Translations under genes and position numbers: made by a program
Notes under the pieces: model-generated
Seen by the model: only the letters and a program-made list of their open reading frames with translations
Told to the model about the DNA's origin: nothing
Database searches by the model: none
Shown: piece by piece, positions 35,850-48,839 of the stretch
Layout: each line of letters opens with the position of its first letter
Position numbering within the stretch: position 1 is the stretch's first letter
NCBI GenBank assembly: GCA_963662155.1
Contig: OY759274.1
Location: 18,492,916-18,556,915, forward strand
Direction of reading: 5' to 3'
Source of the DNA: Lamellibrachia columna
Taxonomy: Eukaryota; Annelida; Polychaeta; Sabellida; Siboglinidae
DNA: 64,000 bases

Positions 35850-36180
35850 CCTACACCAAGAAGGGGGACCAACAAGATTACTCTTCAATGGGAGTGAAGC
35901 CAGCATCGATCCTGATCATGCACGGGTGCTGTGGTCACTGATCTGATCTCCAGATCCAGAATGTGATCAACAAGACTGCCTGCAACCATGATGGTGACAC
36001 GGCACAGATAGAAGCTGCCAAGGTCCATGAGGAAATGAAAACTAAGGCAGCTAATACCAGGGGCACTCCAAACCACTGTTTGTGGAAGCATCACCCCAAG
36101 AACCCATCTTCCACCACTGATCTGACTATCAATGATACCTGGAAGACAACTGGTGACAAGATCATCTCATACACACTCCA
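35850..36180 (+). pseudogene. Decayed FLYWCH-like zinc finger of a transposase
   Basis: The pieces GTNKITLQW, then GAVVTDL, then NKTACNHDGDTAQIEAAKVH and EEMKTKAANTRGTP lie in order with frameshifts and a stop. The arrangement resembles the end of a FLYWCH zinc finger (C..x(n)..HxH) plus the helical linker typical of Mutator-like transposases. No catalytic DDE region is visible. Assignment is by motif memory only. Confidence 0.4.
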
Positions 36181-37234
36181 GGGGATAGGCAATTGCATTA
36201 GGCTAAAGTGACTTCGACTTGTCATTGAATGTTATGTTATTGTAGTAATAATGATAAAACTGCAAACTGATTTTCACTTGTCTACTATCATAGAAATAAG
36301 GGGCAGATGTCTGGGGGGGAGCAAATATACTAGGAGGCAGATTTATATCGCTATCAGTTGTGGTATCATTGATATTTCATCAAATTTACTGGAAAGTTTG
36401 AGTCTTCAACATCTTAATCTCCAACATGTATTCTCCATGGGGACATTTTTAATTACTACAAAGGGCAAACCCTACAGCCACATGTAACAGCATTGTACAG
36501 GTGACCAGTGACATGTATAGTATGGGAAACTTGTGTGCTGAACATTAGGCTTGGATAAACAAGGGGCTGCATTCAAGTGGGGCAGGCTTCCTCTCTCACA
36601 CAAAGGGAATGAGCAGGCAGCTGGCCTTAATTGGCAATCTCTGTAAATAAACATTGTACACTGAGAAAGAAAATGAGGCCTGAATGGTCTGATTTTGGTT
36701 TTACTGTCTGTTACAGTAACTTAGTATTTCTTTTTGATGCAAATGCTTGATTATATTGTTCTTGGTCACAATGTTTCAATACCAGAGTAGACAGTGTCTA
36801 TGCTGTAATGTTGACAACTTCCTGGCTGTTACCAGATTCAGGGTGACATGCTAATAGCAGACAAATATAATTTTTTAAAAGTAATATAAGTAAATATAAG
36901 GGTAAATATTAACAGTATCAAGTCAATAATTCCAACAAAATCAATGCCAATTCCCCAAAAATTAATTTTGGAAACAAAAAAATTCCAATAATTTTTTTTT
37001 TTGAAGTCAATTCCAATTCCGGAACTGGAATTGAGGGTCAGTTCCTATTCCGGAATGGAATTGACCACATGCCTGAAGTATATTCATGACAATATCTTGT
37101 CTCTGTGTACTACAGCAACAGTCATGAACAGTATAATTGAATTGAAACAAGCTTATGTCTGTGGGGCTTTTGTCGGAAGGGGCTTTTGTCCATGCACCAT
37201 ACTATCTAGCAGATGCTTTCAGTATAATACCTAA

Positions 37235-37280
37235 TAATTATATATATATATTTACATATACATATATATATATATACAGC
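37235..37280. repeat. Short (TA)n
   Basis: Interrupted TA run, low complexity. Confidence 0.8.
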
Positions 37281-37800
37281 ATTTATAAGGTAAAGATGTC
37301 ACAAGCATAGATCTGCATTTGGTCCAATAACAATATTCATGCATTATGTTATCTAAATCGAGTGTCAGATATAAAATAAGGAACCCCATAGAAAGTGTAC
37401 CTATGGGTCCATATTTTGTTATGGAATTTGGACCCCTTATAGAATTTTGACCTCCCTGGCCCATTGAAAACAGTGCAATGTTGATTAGATAATATAATGC
37501 ACTTTGGAGCTAGGATGCTACAATTTTGGTTACATGCGTTTGATTATGTTACCAGTGGCATTCGTCAAACTGACCAAACAGATTCATTAAAAACATTAAG
37601 AGATCAGTGATCATTGGTTGAATTAACATGGCTCCATAGGGAAAATGCTTTTCCCTGTGGTTGATTACTTTATACATTCTATATGACACTGGCACTCTTA
37701 TATTCTAAAAATAATATATACAAGAGAAAGTTTCTCACATTGTGATTCATTTTTATTATGCAAAAGATGAATTTTGTAAAAAATTTCAAGTCACTGTATG
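37281..37800. other. Unassigned DNA
   Basis: No supported feature. Confidence 0.5.
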
Positions 37801-37814
37801 TGTAATCTTTTCAG

Positions 37815-38255
37815 ATGAAGGATTCACCATTGGTTCGTACAAGTACAGGTACTAGTTTTGAAGCATCCAGCGCTACGGGTGATGATGATGATTGTGCTTG
37901 ACCATTACGGATGTCACCTTTAGTGCCATCACTGCTACTACTGCTGTGGCACCACATACAACTGATGCTGAAATGCAAATCGATCCGGTAACGATATTTC
38001 AAGTGCGACACTTCGCGAATGCTGCTGTAGTCACGGATGACATTATTGCACCAATGAACGTTGATCATGACTACTCCTATGTGAAGCTTCCATCAGATTC
38101 AGTGAGAATAAAGACATTGGTGCAGATGATGCACACTATGTGATAACAGCGACATAACCGAGGGTGACTCAAGCAGCTCCGACACCTATGAGAAAGAGAA
38201 GAAGTTTGTCATTCGTGAGAAAAACTTATGTCACTTTTCTGCACCAGTCAGAATA
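37815..38255 (+). pseudogene. Decayed ORF with acidic/serine-rich segment
   Basis: Pieces such as TTDAEMQIDPVTI, NVDHDYSYVKLPSD and, after frame changes, DSSSSDTYEKEKKFVIREKN look protein-like and are spread over two frames. The EKKF(I/V)..E.NL motif is reminiscent of transposon-encoded proteins with THAP-like domains, but I cannot establish this. An AATAAA lies downstream at about 38,933. Confidence 0.25.
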
Positions 38256-38690
38256 AGTAGTGTATTGGTGTATATTTAGTGCCAGTAGTGTATTGGAACA
38301 AATGGTTGGTGTGCAAGTACTATCAGTCAGAACAAGTAGTGTATTGATATATATGATTGGTGTACATTTACTGTCAGTACAAGTAGTGTATTTGGTAGAG
38401 AATGAGATGCTTGGTTTACATTTGCTGTCGGTAGGAACAAGTAGTAGATTCAGTCAGAACAAGTAGTATATTGGATACACATGATTGGTGTACATTTACT
38501 GTCAGAAGAAGTAGTGAAATGGTGCAGATTCCAGAATGAGATCATTGGTGTACATTTACTGTTGGTAGTAACAAGTAGTGTATTGGTATGCATGATTGGT
38601 GTACGTTTACTGTCAGTCAGAACAAATAATATTGTTACACATGATTGGTGTACATTTACTGTCCAATCAAAACAAGTAGTCTATTGCCAT
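38255..38690. repeat. ~50-60 bp irregular tandem repeat
   Basis: Seven or so copies of a unit containing ATGATTGGTGTACATTTACT and GTCAG.ACAAGTAGT. Confidence 0.85.
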
Positions 38691-39163
38691 TGGTACAGAT
38701 GATGATGGTGAAACAGTTAAAATGCCTTGGCTTTATAAAGATTAATTATTTCCTAAGCTAAACTACCAGTGTATTTGATATGTTGTGGCATAATAATTAT
38801 GTGTGTAGCTGTGATATCCATGTTCCAGGTTGTATTTCCCGGTGGTAGAAGTCACTGTTTTTAGTCAATGTTTAGTCTTGGTTTCAGTCGTTCTAGTTAG
38901 CCTTATTTCTTTGGTAATTGTTTTTCAATGTGAATAAACTGTTGATATATTTTATGTTGGTCTCAATATAAATGAAATTGTGTGTAGTGACATGCAAGGT
39001 AACATTTTGTTGACAGAAGTGGGATATGGATAAGAAGGCATTCACATTATTCAGTTATTAATATTTTAGTGGGAATTGTTGTAGTTTTCCAGGTTGTTTT
39101 TCGACCTGCTGCATACTGTGGGTGCCTCACAATTTGTCTATATCAGACTATCAGTACACTCAC

Positions 39164-39280
39164 CTGTGTCAGGTCAATCTCCATAGCTAAACTTTCCATC
39201 AATTCAATTCGGTTCAGAATAGACATCACAGATCCTTCCCACATCGCAGGATGGGATTACTTGTCTTGCCTTTCCTGAGC
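39164..39280 (-). CDS. Possible small first coding exon
   Basis: Acceptor ATATTTCAG (39,281-39,282) and strong GTGAGT donor bound 117 bases. Within it a frame from ATG reads MWEGSVMSILNRIEL and then MESLAMEIDLTQ up to the donor, after an upstream in-frame stop. Both splice sites look real. It could belong to the same minus-strand gene as the exon at 39,818-40,053, but that exon's phase would run into a stop here. Unrecognised. Confidence 0.35.
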
Positions 39281-39439
39281 CTGAAATATAATTTGTCAGG
39301 GTTAGTTGATAGCACTAATTCCATAATTACCATAATAGTTGCAAAACTGTGAACATTACATATACTGTCAGTAGTTAATTATTGTTATTTAAATGATTAC
39401 ATTGCACCAAACAACAAGGTGTTGTGGTGTGCTACAGAG

Positions 39440-39550
39440 AGGGGTGATTACAAGTACGAATATTAATGTAATCATGATTACAGTAATTATTGCAATCACA
39501 ATTACTAATGTAGTCATGATTACAATCATTATTACAATCACGATTACGGT
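39440..39550. repeat. Short AT-rich tandem repeat
   Basis: Irregular copies of ATTACAATCATGATTACAGT-like units. Confidence 0.7.
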
Positions 39551-39817
39551 AACATTTAAGAATATATATATATTCACATAATGAATTAAATAAACCCTCA
39601 TGTTATTATTGTCATCAATGTTATTCAACACAAAATCAAACACAATATTAAAATACAGTCACGGTACACTTCATTAGATTAGATACAAAATAAAGAGAAA
39701 AGCCTGCTTGCATTGCCATTGTAGTTCGGACCTCGCCCTCGGGCTAGGTAAAAGAAATATGCAGAAAAAATATGATTATTAAAATGGCAATGATTCGATA
39801 ACAATTGAATTACTGAC

Positions 39818-40053
39818 CTGCTAGCTGTAGGGCGAATCAATGAGTCAGCACGCAAATCATGCAATGACAGCAGACCAACATCTAGCACCGCTCTGTTTGT
39901 GCATATCACTACAAAATCATTGTCTTCGCCTTCGTACGATGATGCAAGCACCAACGCGGTCGGGCACACGGTGCTGCATAGCCATAGCCTAGCCCTAGGC
40001 ATGGTAGCTTCCTCGGCGCAGCATGATGACTCAACGTAAACGTGCGCAGACAT
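39818..40053 (-). CDS. Hypothetical first coding exon
   Basis: The ATG at 40,053 is preceded in frame by a TGA. The frame is open for 78 codons to a CAG/GTCAGT donor at 39,817. The peptide includes RARLWLCSTVCPTALVLASS and DNDFVVICTNRAVLDVGL, with alternating hydrophobic strands such as seen in beta-propellers. The family is not identified. GC content is higher than in the surroundings, which fits coding DNA. Downstream exons would lie below 39,818. Confidence 0.4.
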
Positions 40054-41430
40054 CGGGACGCAATTTCCACAGGTTCAACACATCACATTACCTAGTCAGG
40101 AATCGTTGACAGTCAAAGCGCTGTTGTAATTTTTCCTGAATCCAACGTCAACAAAGTCAAAGGCGAAGCCGACCTGGAGTCTGGAGCGTGACTAGCACAC
40201 TCGGTGACACTTTACGACTGTCAACGGTTGTTTCCGTGTGGCCTGTCGAACTAGACTCTTCGTCTGTGGTTTCCATTTCTCCAAAGATAGACAACTATTA
40301 CGGAAGTTCAGTAAACCACTAATCGCTAGTAGCAGATCTGGTAAAACTGTCACAAGCGATGCATCCATCTTGTCAACAAGTAAAAAATAGTTCCGGTATT
40401 CCGTTATCGCATATTCTCGTTGGTTAACGTCTCGTGTGTTCGAGAAGTGTGGCGTTTTCCACGATTTTTTGCGTGTTTTGTTGTAATTTCTTTAATTTTT
40501 TTTATTTGGAACGAACAAAAATGCTATTTTGTTGACGTGTGTAAACACTTGTATATATAACAGAGACCCATATCTTTTTTTCGCTCCAAAAAATCGAAAA
40601 TTTACATTGATTAGATATACGCGACTCAAACCACTCGTTTCGACAACAAGATGGCGATACGCAGTGATGTATTTTATCGATTTTTTTCTCGAACAAAATC
40701 AGTTTTTCAGTTTATCTCATAAATTAGCAGGTATCTGTCACCATTAATGCATAGTTAGATAATATATATTTAAATATACGGCATAACACAAAATTGCTTC
40801 AGTTCCCCTTTAAAGTAAGGTGCTTAATAAATTCGATTTTTTTTATTTCACAAAATTTGGCGAAAAATCAAACCTACCTAGTATCCACTGCAACATGCTA
40901 GCTCGTTTGTGCAACTTTTGAATGTAGTTTTCTCTGAAATCATCAGACAAACAATTAAATTAGTTAATGCTTGTTCAAGCATAAACTGGAGTCATAATCG
41001 AAATGGTGAAAAATCACGATTTTCTTCCTTGGTGAATTTTTATAACTTTGTCATGTGATCGGCCAGAGGATGGAATCACGCCCATGATCAGCATTAACCC
41101 ACGCAGTGTTTACCATTTTGGATATCCACTATTTTGGTCCATATCTATACTCTAAGGACTAAAATCAATTCTTTTTTATTAAACAGAGTACGCACATTAC
41201 TTAAGCTAGTCACACACTACACACCTGGACATAAGTGAACCGGATTCTCGATGGGATGAACCATTTAACGAATCAGCTTTAACTAGCCTAACTTACACGG
41301 ATTCCTGTCGACGTCCTTACTTGTATTTTTGTATCTCAATGTTTTCATTACATCATTCCAAATCACTTCCGGTACAAAAGGGGCATATAATGGTATAACA
41401 TAATGTTTTAATGGCACTTTTCCAACCTTT
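40054..41430. other. Unassigned DNA
   Basis: Possible promoter of the minus-strand exon at 40,053 (moderately CpG-containing 40,060-40,300). Otherwise no supported feature. Confidence 0.4.
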
Positions 41431-41439
41431 ATGCCAATT

Positions 41440-41950
41440 TTCCCCATATCTTGAAAATTACACCACATAGAGCCGTAAGTGTACTGTCAAAATACAGGTT
41501 TTCGGGGGCAACGATTTAAAATATTTTAGTGTTGACCTCTTCCGACATTCATATCCGCCAAATTTAAAGATGATTGTCATTAAAACTAATTTTCCAAACA
41601 TCTTAAAAACTACATCACCTAGAGCCGTAAGTGTATTGTCAAAACACAGGTTTTCGGTGGCAACAAATTCAAATATTTTATTTTTGACCTTCTCCGGCAT
41701 TTATATTTGCCGTGTTTAGAGATGGCGGATACGATTGTCGTAGTAGTTCAAAAGTAATCTATTTTAAATCATCGCATCTAAAAACAATTTATTGACACCA
41801 CAAAAAAGGCTCTAGTTGAAGTTATTCTTATGATATGGGAATATTTGTTTTGACTTTGAATGTCGGAGAAAGTCAAAAGTAATATATATATAAAATCGTT
41901 GCCCGCGAAAACCTATATATCTTTTAAAATGCGATGTATATGGTAACATT
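41440..41950. repeat. Fold-back repeat: 152-bp direct pair plus inverted arm
   Basis: A ~150-base segment with AGAGCCGTAAGTGTA.TGTCAA and CAGGTTTTCGG.GGCAACGA occurs twice with a 152-base period (41,469 and 41,621). Part of it recurs inverted at 41,855-41,945 (GTCGGAGAAAGTC...AATCGTTGCCCGCGAAAACCT). The arms could form a large hairpin. Possibly a MITE-like or fold-back element. Confidence 0.75.
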
Positions 41951-42720
41951 TGTTATGGTTATATAGCCAGATACCATAGTTAATATATTATCTAAGTGTT
42001 TGCTAAGTTTCATGTTGTCATCGTAATTAGTTTACATATCTGCCGTACTGTGTCTGGCCAACCACTAGGTGGCGCTGTAGGTTGGATCCGCACTATATCA
42101 GAACACATTTAGGGTCCCAAGTAGTATATGTACGCAGTGTCAAAATTGTATGCACAAGTGCGCACTCTTTCTACTTATCCACCCAACTATTGTGGGGAAC
42201 ACATTTGTAAGATGTCGTAGGGTGTTTGAAACATCATTGTTATGACAGGACTGAAGTAGAGTTCTACGTATACGTACGTGAGCGGTTTTGGCACCGATTT
42301 GTTGTCGTTTAGACAAACACATTGCAACTTGGATCTTGACTCTGTACCCTCCCGCTTTGATGGAAACTATTGATATTTGCACTTGCTGCCAGCAGCTTAT
42401 TATAGACTTAGTAGGTCACCACTACCAGTAGTGCGTACGTGGAGGGGAGAGGTGGGGGTCGGACCCGATGCATCCGGTGTGCGTGCGTTGGAGGAGGCGC
42501 GTGTTTCCACATTTGTTTACGTAAGTAAATAACAGATGATCCCTCAGCAGGACTCGATCAGACACAGAGGGCAGGCAGTCCGTAAATGAACATATTTCAT
42601 GTATCGTGTGAACAGCGATAATAAAAGTTTTTCATACACCTAGAAAATAATACTAAACATTTTAAACGGGATATGCAATACTCAGTTGCTTCACCAATTG
42701 ATAATATAGAAAATAAATTA
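41951..42720. other. Unassigned DNA
   Basis: A minus-strand ORF at 42,140-42,382 has no recognisable content. Nothing else supported. Confidence 0.45.
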
Positions 42721-42723
42721 TGT

Positions 42724-43620
<897 letters not shown>

Positions 43621-44330
43621 GCAATTATTCTGGTATCCTAATTGTATCGACACATGCGTATTGTTCTATTGAGAATACGTAATCGTTATGTTTACAGCAA
43701 TTTTCTCAACACGTTTACACACAAAAATACTGGTACGCATCAATTAGTGCGCGTTCCGTGTTCTGCTGTAAATGTGACTTTAATGTGGGCAGAAAAGGAC
43801 AGCCCCTTACACTGGACTCCCAAGCACGCACACACGCATGCACGAGGGAGGGAGGGAGGGAGGGAGGGAGGGAGGCGGGGATGGAAGCAGACAGGTGGAA
43901 GGCGGGAAGGCAGGCAGACAGACAGGAACAATGCATTCGTGGTATCCAGTTCTTGGGATTGTTCAAAGTGTTTTACATTTCAACCCATGGCAGAAATATT
44001 CGTTCAAAATCCACCTCAACTTCTCTGGGAAGCAATTATTCTGGTATCCTAATTGTATCGACACATGCATATTTTTATGTCGAGAATACGTAATCATTCT
44101 GTTTAAAGCAATTTTCTCAAAACATGCACACACAAAAACCAACAGTACACATCAGTTGGTGTGCATTCAGTGTTCTGCAGTAAATGTACGTGTGACTTCA
44201 ATGTGGACAGAATAAGACCGCTCCTTACATATGATTCACACGCACACACGCACGCATGAGGGATGTAGGCGGGGATGGAAGCAGAGAGGGAGGGTGGCAG
44301 GCAGATAGGCAGGAAAATATGTTCGTTGTA
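43621..44330. repeat. ~410-bp tandem duplication of a composite repeat
   Basis: GCAATTATTCTGGTATCCTA begins at 43,621 and again at 44,031. Each is followed by an AATACGTAATC stretch, a CAGTGTTCTGC.GTAAATGT stretch, a CACACGCATG run and a GGGATGGAAGCAGA segment. The first copy then has GGGA repeats and a partial SINE (43,930-44,035). Related to 16,651-16,790 in the opposite orientation. Confidence 0.85.
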
Positions 44331-44640
44331 TCCAGTCATTTGTTCTGTTCAAAGTGTTTTAAACTTCACCCCCTAGCACACCTGTCCATTCTAACTCCAT
44401 CCCGACTTCTCTGGGAAGCACTCAGCCATGCTGCAATTACTGCACGAAGACAATTCTGACATATATTCACTGCCCATATAGCCAAGTATTCATTGATACA
44501 AATGAATGAGTTGTGGTAACGCTTGGTGAAACAAATTGCCAAAGCTTCGAAACAGCAGCAAGAGGGTTCAGACTAGGGTTTTCACGACTGAGAGCCTGAC
44601 GTTCTATCCGGAACGCTACCACGCCCCATTCGATAGGAGA
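44330..44640 (-). mobile_element. tRNA-derived SINE (family 1)
   Basis: Minus strand: the head GTGGTAGCGTTCCGGATAGA is followed by a degenerate B-box region, AAGCTTTGGCAATTTG and GAATGCTTCCCAGAGAAG bodies as in the other copies. Confidence 0.7.
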
Positions 44641-45078
44641 GAAGGAGACGCGGGAGGGGGGGGGGCAGAGAAGAAGCGAGCGATGGAAAGGAGGCATCGC
44701 GGGAGGGAGACTGAGCGTGTGTTTGTTAATGCAGGCAAGTACACGTGTTTAGCAATATTTAATATGGCAATGGTTCACACCACACTGTAGCTTCCTCATA
44801 CGTGCATCTTACTGCTAATATTAGTACGAAGAGCAAAATAATAAACCGCGCAAAAACAAATGTTCCAACATAGGCCTGTATAGCTCAATGAGCGTACCAG
44901 CTCAGATCACGTTATTTGGATATTATTAAACGTCGGCGGGGAGCGTGTCTGCGTATCACTGTTTGTTACACACGTGTATCCTGGTGCGAAGTCAACACTT
45001 GTGTAGCACGCGGTGTCCGTGTTGGGGTGCGTTGAATGCTATATCAAAGATGATTGATTGTTTGTTATACTGTTTACA

Positions 45079-45390
45079 TCATCTAACGTGTATCCTGGAG
45101 CGAAACCAGCAATGGTGCCCCATCAAAGAGACGTCGGAGTCGTGCATCAGTGCTTCAAGTGACCTGGATGGTCTTTCAAGAGCAGTTGCTGTAGACGTCG
45201 GAGAATGGATGAAGATTGGATGACGTCGAACAAGACAAATATGTACTTGGGCATCAGTTTGGTGCTGCCGAGCGCCGTCGCCATGTAGTTCGCTGTCGTC
45301 GATGAACTCTCGCATCAAACATACGACCACCTTGTCGCCGTTGTCGAAGCCGCCTATTTTCGAGGCGCCGACGTCGTCATGATAGACAGG
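45079..45390 (-). CDS. Hypothetical GC-rich ORF
   Basis: A minus-strand frame open through SKIGGFDNGDKVVVCLMRE, DSELHGDGARQHQTDAQVH and beyond is GC-rich at third positions. That is unlike its AT-rich surroundings and suggests coding. No splice sites or family recognised. A plus-strand frame overlaps it. Confidence 0.3.
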   Translation of the reverse strand, partial: PVYHDDVGASKIGGFDNGDKVVVCLMREFIDDSELHGDGARQHQTDAQVHICLVRRHPIFIHSPTSTATALERPSRSLEALMHDSDVSLMGHHCWFRSRIHVR

Positions 45391-45439
45391 GTTGGCGGCG
45401 TGTTGGAATTACAGAACCACAATGTCGTAGTCTCTACCT

Positions 45440-45565
45440 CTCCCTCTCCATTTCCCTCTCCCTTCCCTCCATCCCCCTCCCTACCTTTCCCCTCCCTCTC
45501 TCCCTCCCTCCCGCCTTTCCTCCCTCCCTCCCTCCCTCCCTCCCACACTCCCTCACTCCCTCCAC
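45440..45565. repeat. (CCCT)n-rich low-complexity tract
   Basis: Pyrimidine-rich tract with CCCT runs. ORFs of Pro-Ser or Gly-Arg-Glu are artefacts. Confidence 0.95.
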
Positions 45566-46134
45566 ATTGACGTGACATCAGGAGTCAGTCGTTCCAGCGT
45601 TCCAGCATTTGCATGCGACCCACAAACATTTGATTTATCAAATGCACAATCAAATGTACGATCAAATGCAAGTGTAATTCTTTGAATAATTATTGTTGTT
45701 AGATTCACTTTCACATACCATTAAAAAAAGTTCTCTGAAGTGAGCAGTACCTTCAGCAGATTATGAAATCGTTGTCTGACCTGTGAATCCACTTTCACAC
45801 CGTGCTCCTTAAAAAGTGTTCTGTATGTCAAATGTTCAATGCCTGAGCTGTTGTTTATACAAGATGAACATACCAAATGGTCTGTAGGATTATGGCTTCA
45901 GAGTTTATCCGTTCATTGAAACAAATTAAACAATGCAGTCAAATGACTCCCTTGTGTTGTGTTTGCACTGTTGGTGTGGGTTCGCGTGGCAGCTCATTTG
46001 GGGGAGTAAACAGCAGCAGTAGTATTGACACATGTGACAATGATGACAGTGGCAATGCCCAAATGACAATAACAACAGTGGCAATGACAGTTGTCTGTGG
46101 TTTATACTGCTATGTTTGATGTGTACCTCACAAC
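45566..46134. other. Unassigned DNA
   Basis: A short GACAATGA.GACAGTGGCAATG repeat lies at about 46,035-46,095. Otherwise nothing supported. Confidence 0.45.
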
Positions 46135-46540
46135 GCGTCCGGCTAGGTTCAAATCAAATTCAAATTCTCTTGCTGTCGTATCAAAGCTTTGGCAATTTTT
46201 TGCCCACTTTACCACAGTTCACTCAGCGATAAATGAGTACACAGCTAGAGACAGTGGTGGAAATGTGGACGAATAATCTTCGCAAAATAATTGCAGTGTG
46301 GCTGAATGCTTTCCAGAGAAGTTGAGATGGTGTTGGAATGAACAGGTGTACCAGGGGGTGAACTGGTAAGCACGTTGAACAATCCCAATGGCTGGATAGC
46401 GTGCTGTATAATAACGTACCTTTACTTGAGGTCTTCTTACAGAAACAATTTTGATGGACCGAGAGTAAACGGTATCAAGGGTCACTTCAATCGGATCGCT
46501 GTTGCCTATCCCCACTTTGTGTGTTTGCACAGGTAGGTGT
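46135..46540 (+). mobile_element. tRNA-derived SINE (family 1) plus flank, inverted partner of 17,780-18,240
   Basis: It contains TCGTATCAAAGCTTTGGCAA, TGAATGCTTTCCAGAGAAG and GTTGAGATGGTGTTGGAATG, then the shared flank with GGGTCACTTCAATCGGATCG. The head is degenerate (CCGGCTAGGTTCAAATC). Duplicated together with its surroundings. Confidence 0.75.
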
Positions 46541-46804
46541 CATAATGTCGAATTTCTGCGAATTGCTATTATATGAACTATTTTCCTGGATATGGTTATG
46601 TATATGTTAGAGAGTATATAGACGGATGGCATAAACAAGTTATGCAATAATAGTATCCAAGTGAGGTGTGGGAGCCCACATTGGAAGTTTATTGTTAGGC
46701 GTGGGGCATGATTATGCAATAATTGTACCCATGATGTTTTCGCTTTTGGCGTGGTACATTATATTAAAAGGGGTATCAACTTAATGGGACCGTCCACGAC
46801 ACGT

Positions 46805-47120
46805 TCGACATCACTGCGGTCGAACGTATTCAGCTGGTGGTGAGATCATGCGAACGACGGCCACATCAGTTATCGTTCTATTCAACGCAGCAGTACTGTA
46901 CGTCCAGCCGACCGTTCAACTGTCTTCCCCGTGTGCGACATCAGAGCGTCCGCGTCAGCCGTCGTCACGAAACGTCGCCGTCTCCACGATCTATTGACAT
47001 CTGGCGTACTATCGTCCAGCCGACAACAACATCGACATCACTGCGGTCGAACCTATTCAGCTGGCGGTGAGATCATGCCACCGACGGCCACATCAGTTGT
47101 TCTATTCAACGCAGCAGAAT
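46805..47120. repeat. ~85-bp direct repeat, 226 bp apart
   Basis: GACATCACTGCGGTCGAAC followed by TATTCAGCTGG.GGTGAGATCA and CGGCCACATCAGTT is present at about 46,807-46,894 and again at 47,033-47,117. The intervening part is GC-rich and includes CCGTC/CGTCGTC runs. Confidence 0.85.
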
Positions 47121-47569
47121 GACGCGAAGGGTATTGTTGACTTTGTGCGTCGTAAAGCACGCTTCTGTGACTATTTTTTCTTTCGGAATATTGTATTATA
47201 AGTGTGAAAAACGCCTTTCTGCTTTTGACGAATTTATTAACGCTGATGTCTGTGGTACGGTCTTGAATTTCTAATAAATCAGTATTGGTGCTGAATGGTA
47301 ATGGCTTTTGTTTTGGTAACTTGCTTGATTTTTTTCGATGATGTTATTTATCCTTTCCCTGTGCATCCTTCTTGTCAAGGGTTAAATTTATTTTGATATG
47401 CGTTCTGTAGTCAAGAAGAGTACGTCATTTATATATGAGTACAACAATCTGATAAAATGGATATCGCTCAAACGGAGTTACATATAATTGGTTGATTCTG
47501 TAATTTTACTCAGCAGAATACCAAAGTGTGTGTTTGTGATCTGTGTCATTGAAGCAGGAGAACTGTAAC

Positions 47570-47955
47570 ATGATGGTGGCCGCCGCCTTCCACTCCAGCA
47601 CCCAGTTGTGGAACGTCATGATCAGCAATGATGGCGGCTTCGTCACGCGTGAGATAGGTCAGTCAGTGGGATAGGTATGTCAGGAGAAAAGGGCTTTGAG
47701 GAGAATCCTGTCACTGTCATGGGCACCAGGTGTCTAAAAGCTGCACCATAGTCACATAACACCATGTTTGTAGAAGGATGCTAAAAGTTGGCAAACCTTG
47801 TATTGAAATGTTGTTTCTCATAAGCATTTCATACACTATTTATGAAAATGTTGACCACATCATTGAATTTATTAAATATAACTATTTACCAAGCTAATGG
47901 TGCTCTTCCTTCTTGTTCACCGCTTTATAGGGGTGAGGGTCAGGTGAAACATTCA
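47570..47955 (+). repeat. Inverted duplicate of 16,805-17,190, with decayed exon
   Basis: ENCNMMVAAAFHSSTQLW and the GTCAGT donor correspond to the exon-like ORF at 17.1 kb. Several amino-acid changes are present. Upstream sequence diverges at the CAG before GAGAAC. Confidence 0.8.
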
Positions 47956-47984
47956 TCCTTCTTTTGTCCAACCTCTTTGTTCTT

Positions 47985-48720
47985 TTTATTCGACGAACCA
48001 AGTTGTTCTCACAAACTTGCAGCTGCAACTGTTGTTGTTATGTCAACGCCACTGTCTCCAGACCATAGAGGCATGCTGGTGCAACACGCTCACTCAGGAC
48101 TTTCCCTTTCAGCATTTTCAAAACGTTTCTCTCCAACATGACTCCCTCTACGTATCTCCAAGCATTCGCTCCCGCTTGTATACGACGTCTCACTTCTACC
48201 TCTGAATGATCATCCTCCGTAACCTTTCATCCAAGGTACCCAAAGCCATCCACTTGCTTGATCTCTTTACCTTCCAAACTGATGGTCAGCTCATCTCTCT
48301 AGTGTCCAACCCACGTCCGTGCTTCTTGAACACCCCCTTTCATTCCTCCAACACTTCCTGTAGTTCTTGTTTGTTCTGTGCTATTTTGACCAAATCGTCT
48401 GCATACGCCATCTTCCTGAGAAGGTCCACAAATCCCACTGCCATTCTCCCTTCCATCTCCAACCTCTTCTCTATCAGCTGTCTTAATGCAAACATCCCAT
48501 CAGTCTTTCCTTTTCCCTTTCCGAATCCCTGTTGTTCTTCCCCGAATCCTTGCTCTACTCTCTTTCTGATCCTCCCATCCAGGGTCCTCTCTAGCAGCTT
48601 CACGATGTGACTTAGAAATGCGATGCCTCTGTATTTCCCAGGTCTTGCGCATCTCCCTTCTTCTACAATATTGGGACAATTAGCCCTGTTCGCTACTCGT
48701 CTGGTACTTTACCTTTCCTC
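47985..48720 (-). mobile_element. Non-LTR retrotransposon RT fragment, internally deleted
   Basis: The minus strand reads MKLLERTLDGRIRKRVEQ, then QQGFGKGKGKTDGMFALRQL, IEKRLEMEGRMAVGFVDL, a direct jump to RKMAYADDLVKIAQNKQELQ, then pieces VDGFGYLG, NAWRYVEGVMLERN and LKGKVLSERVAPACLYGLET. This is an RT palm and thumb in the right order. The part between FVDL and YADD is deleted and there are several frameshifts. Confidence 0.88.
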
Positions 48721-48839
48721 ATACATGTATTCACTACAGACAGACCAACATACACTTCTTTATAGGTTAGACAGAGTACACAGAATATGTGTATGCAGAC
48801 ATTGAAAACTAAAGCTGATTGAGTGTTATTGTTTCTGCA

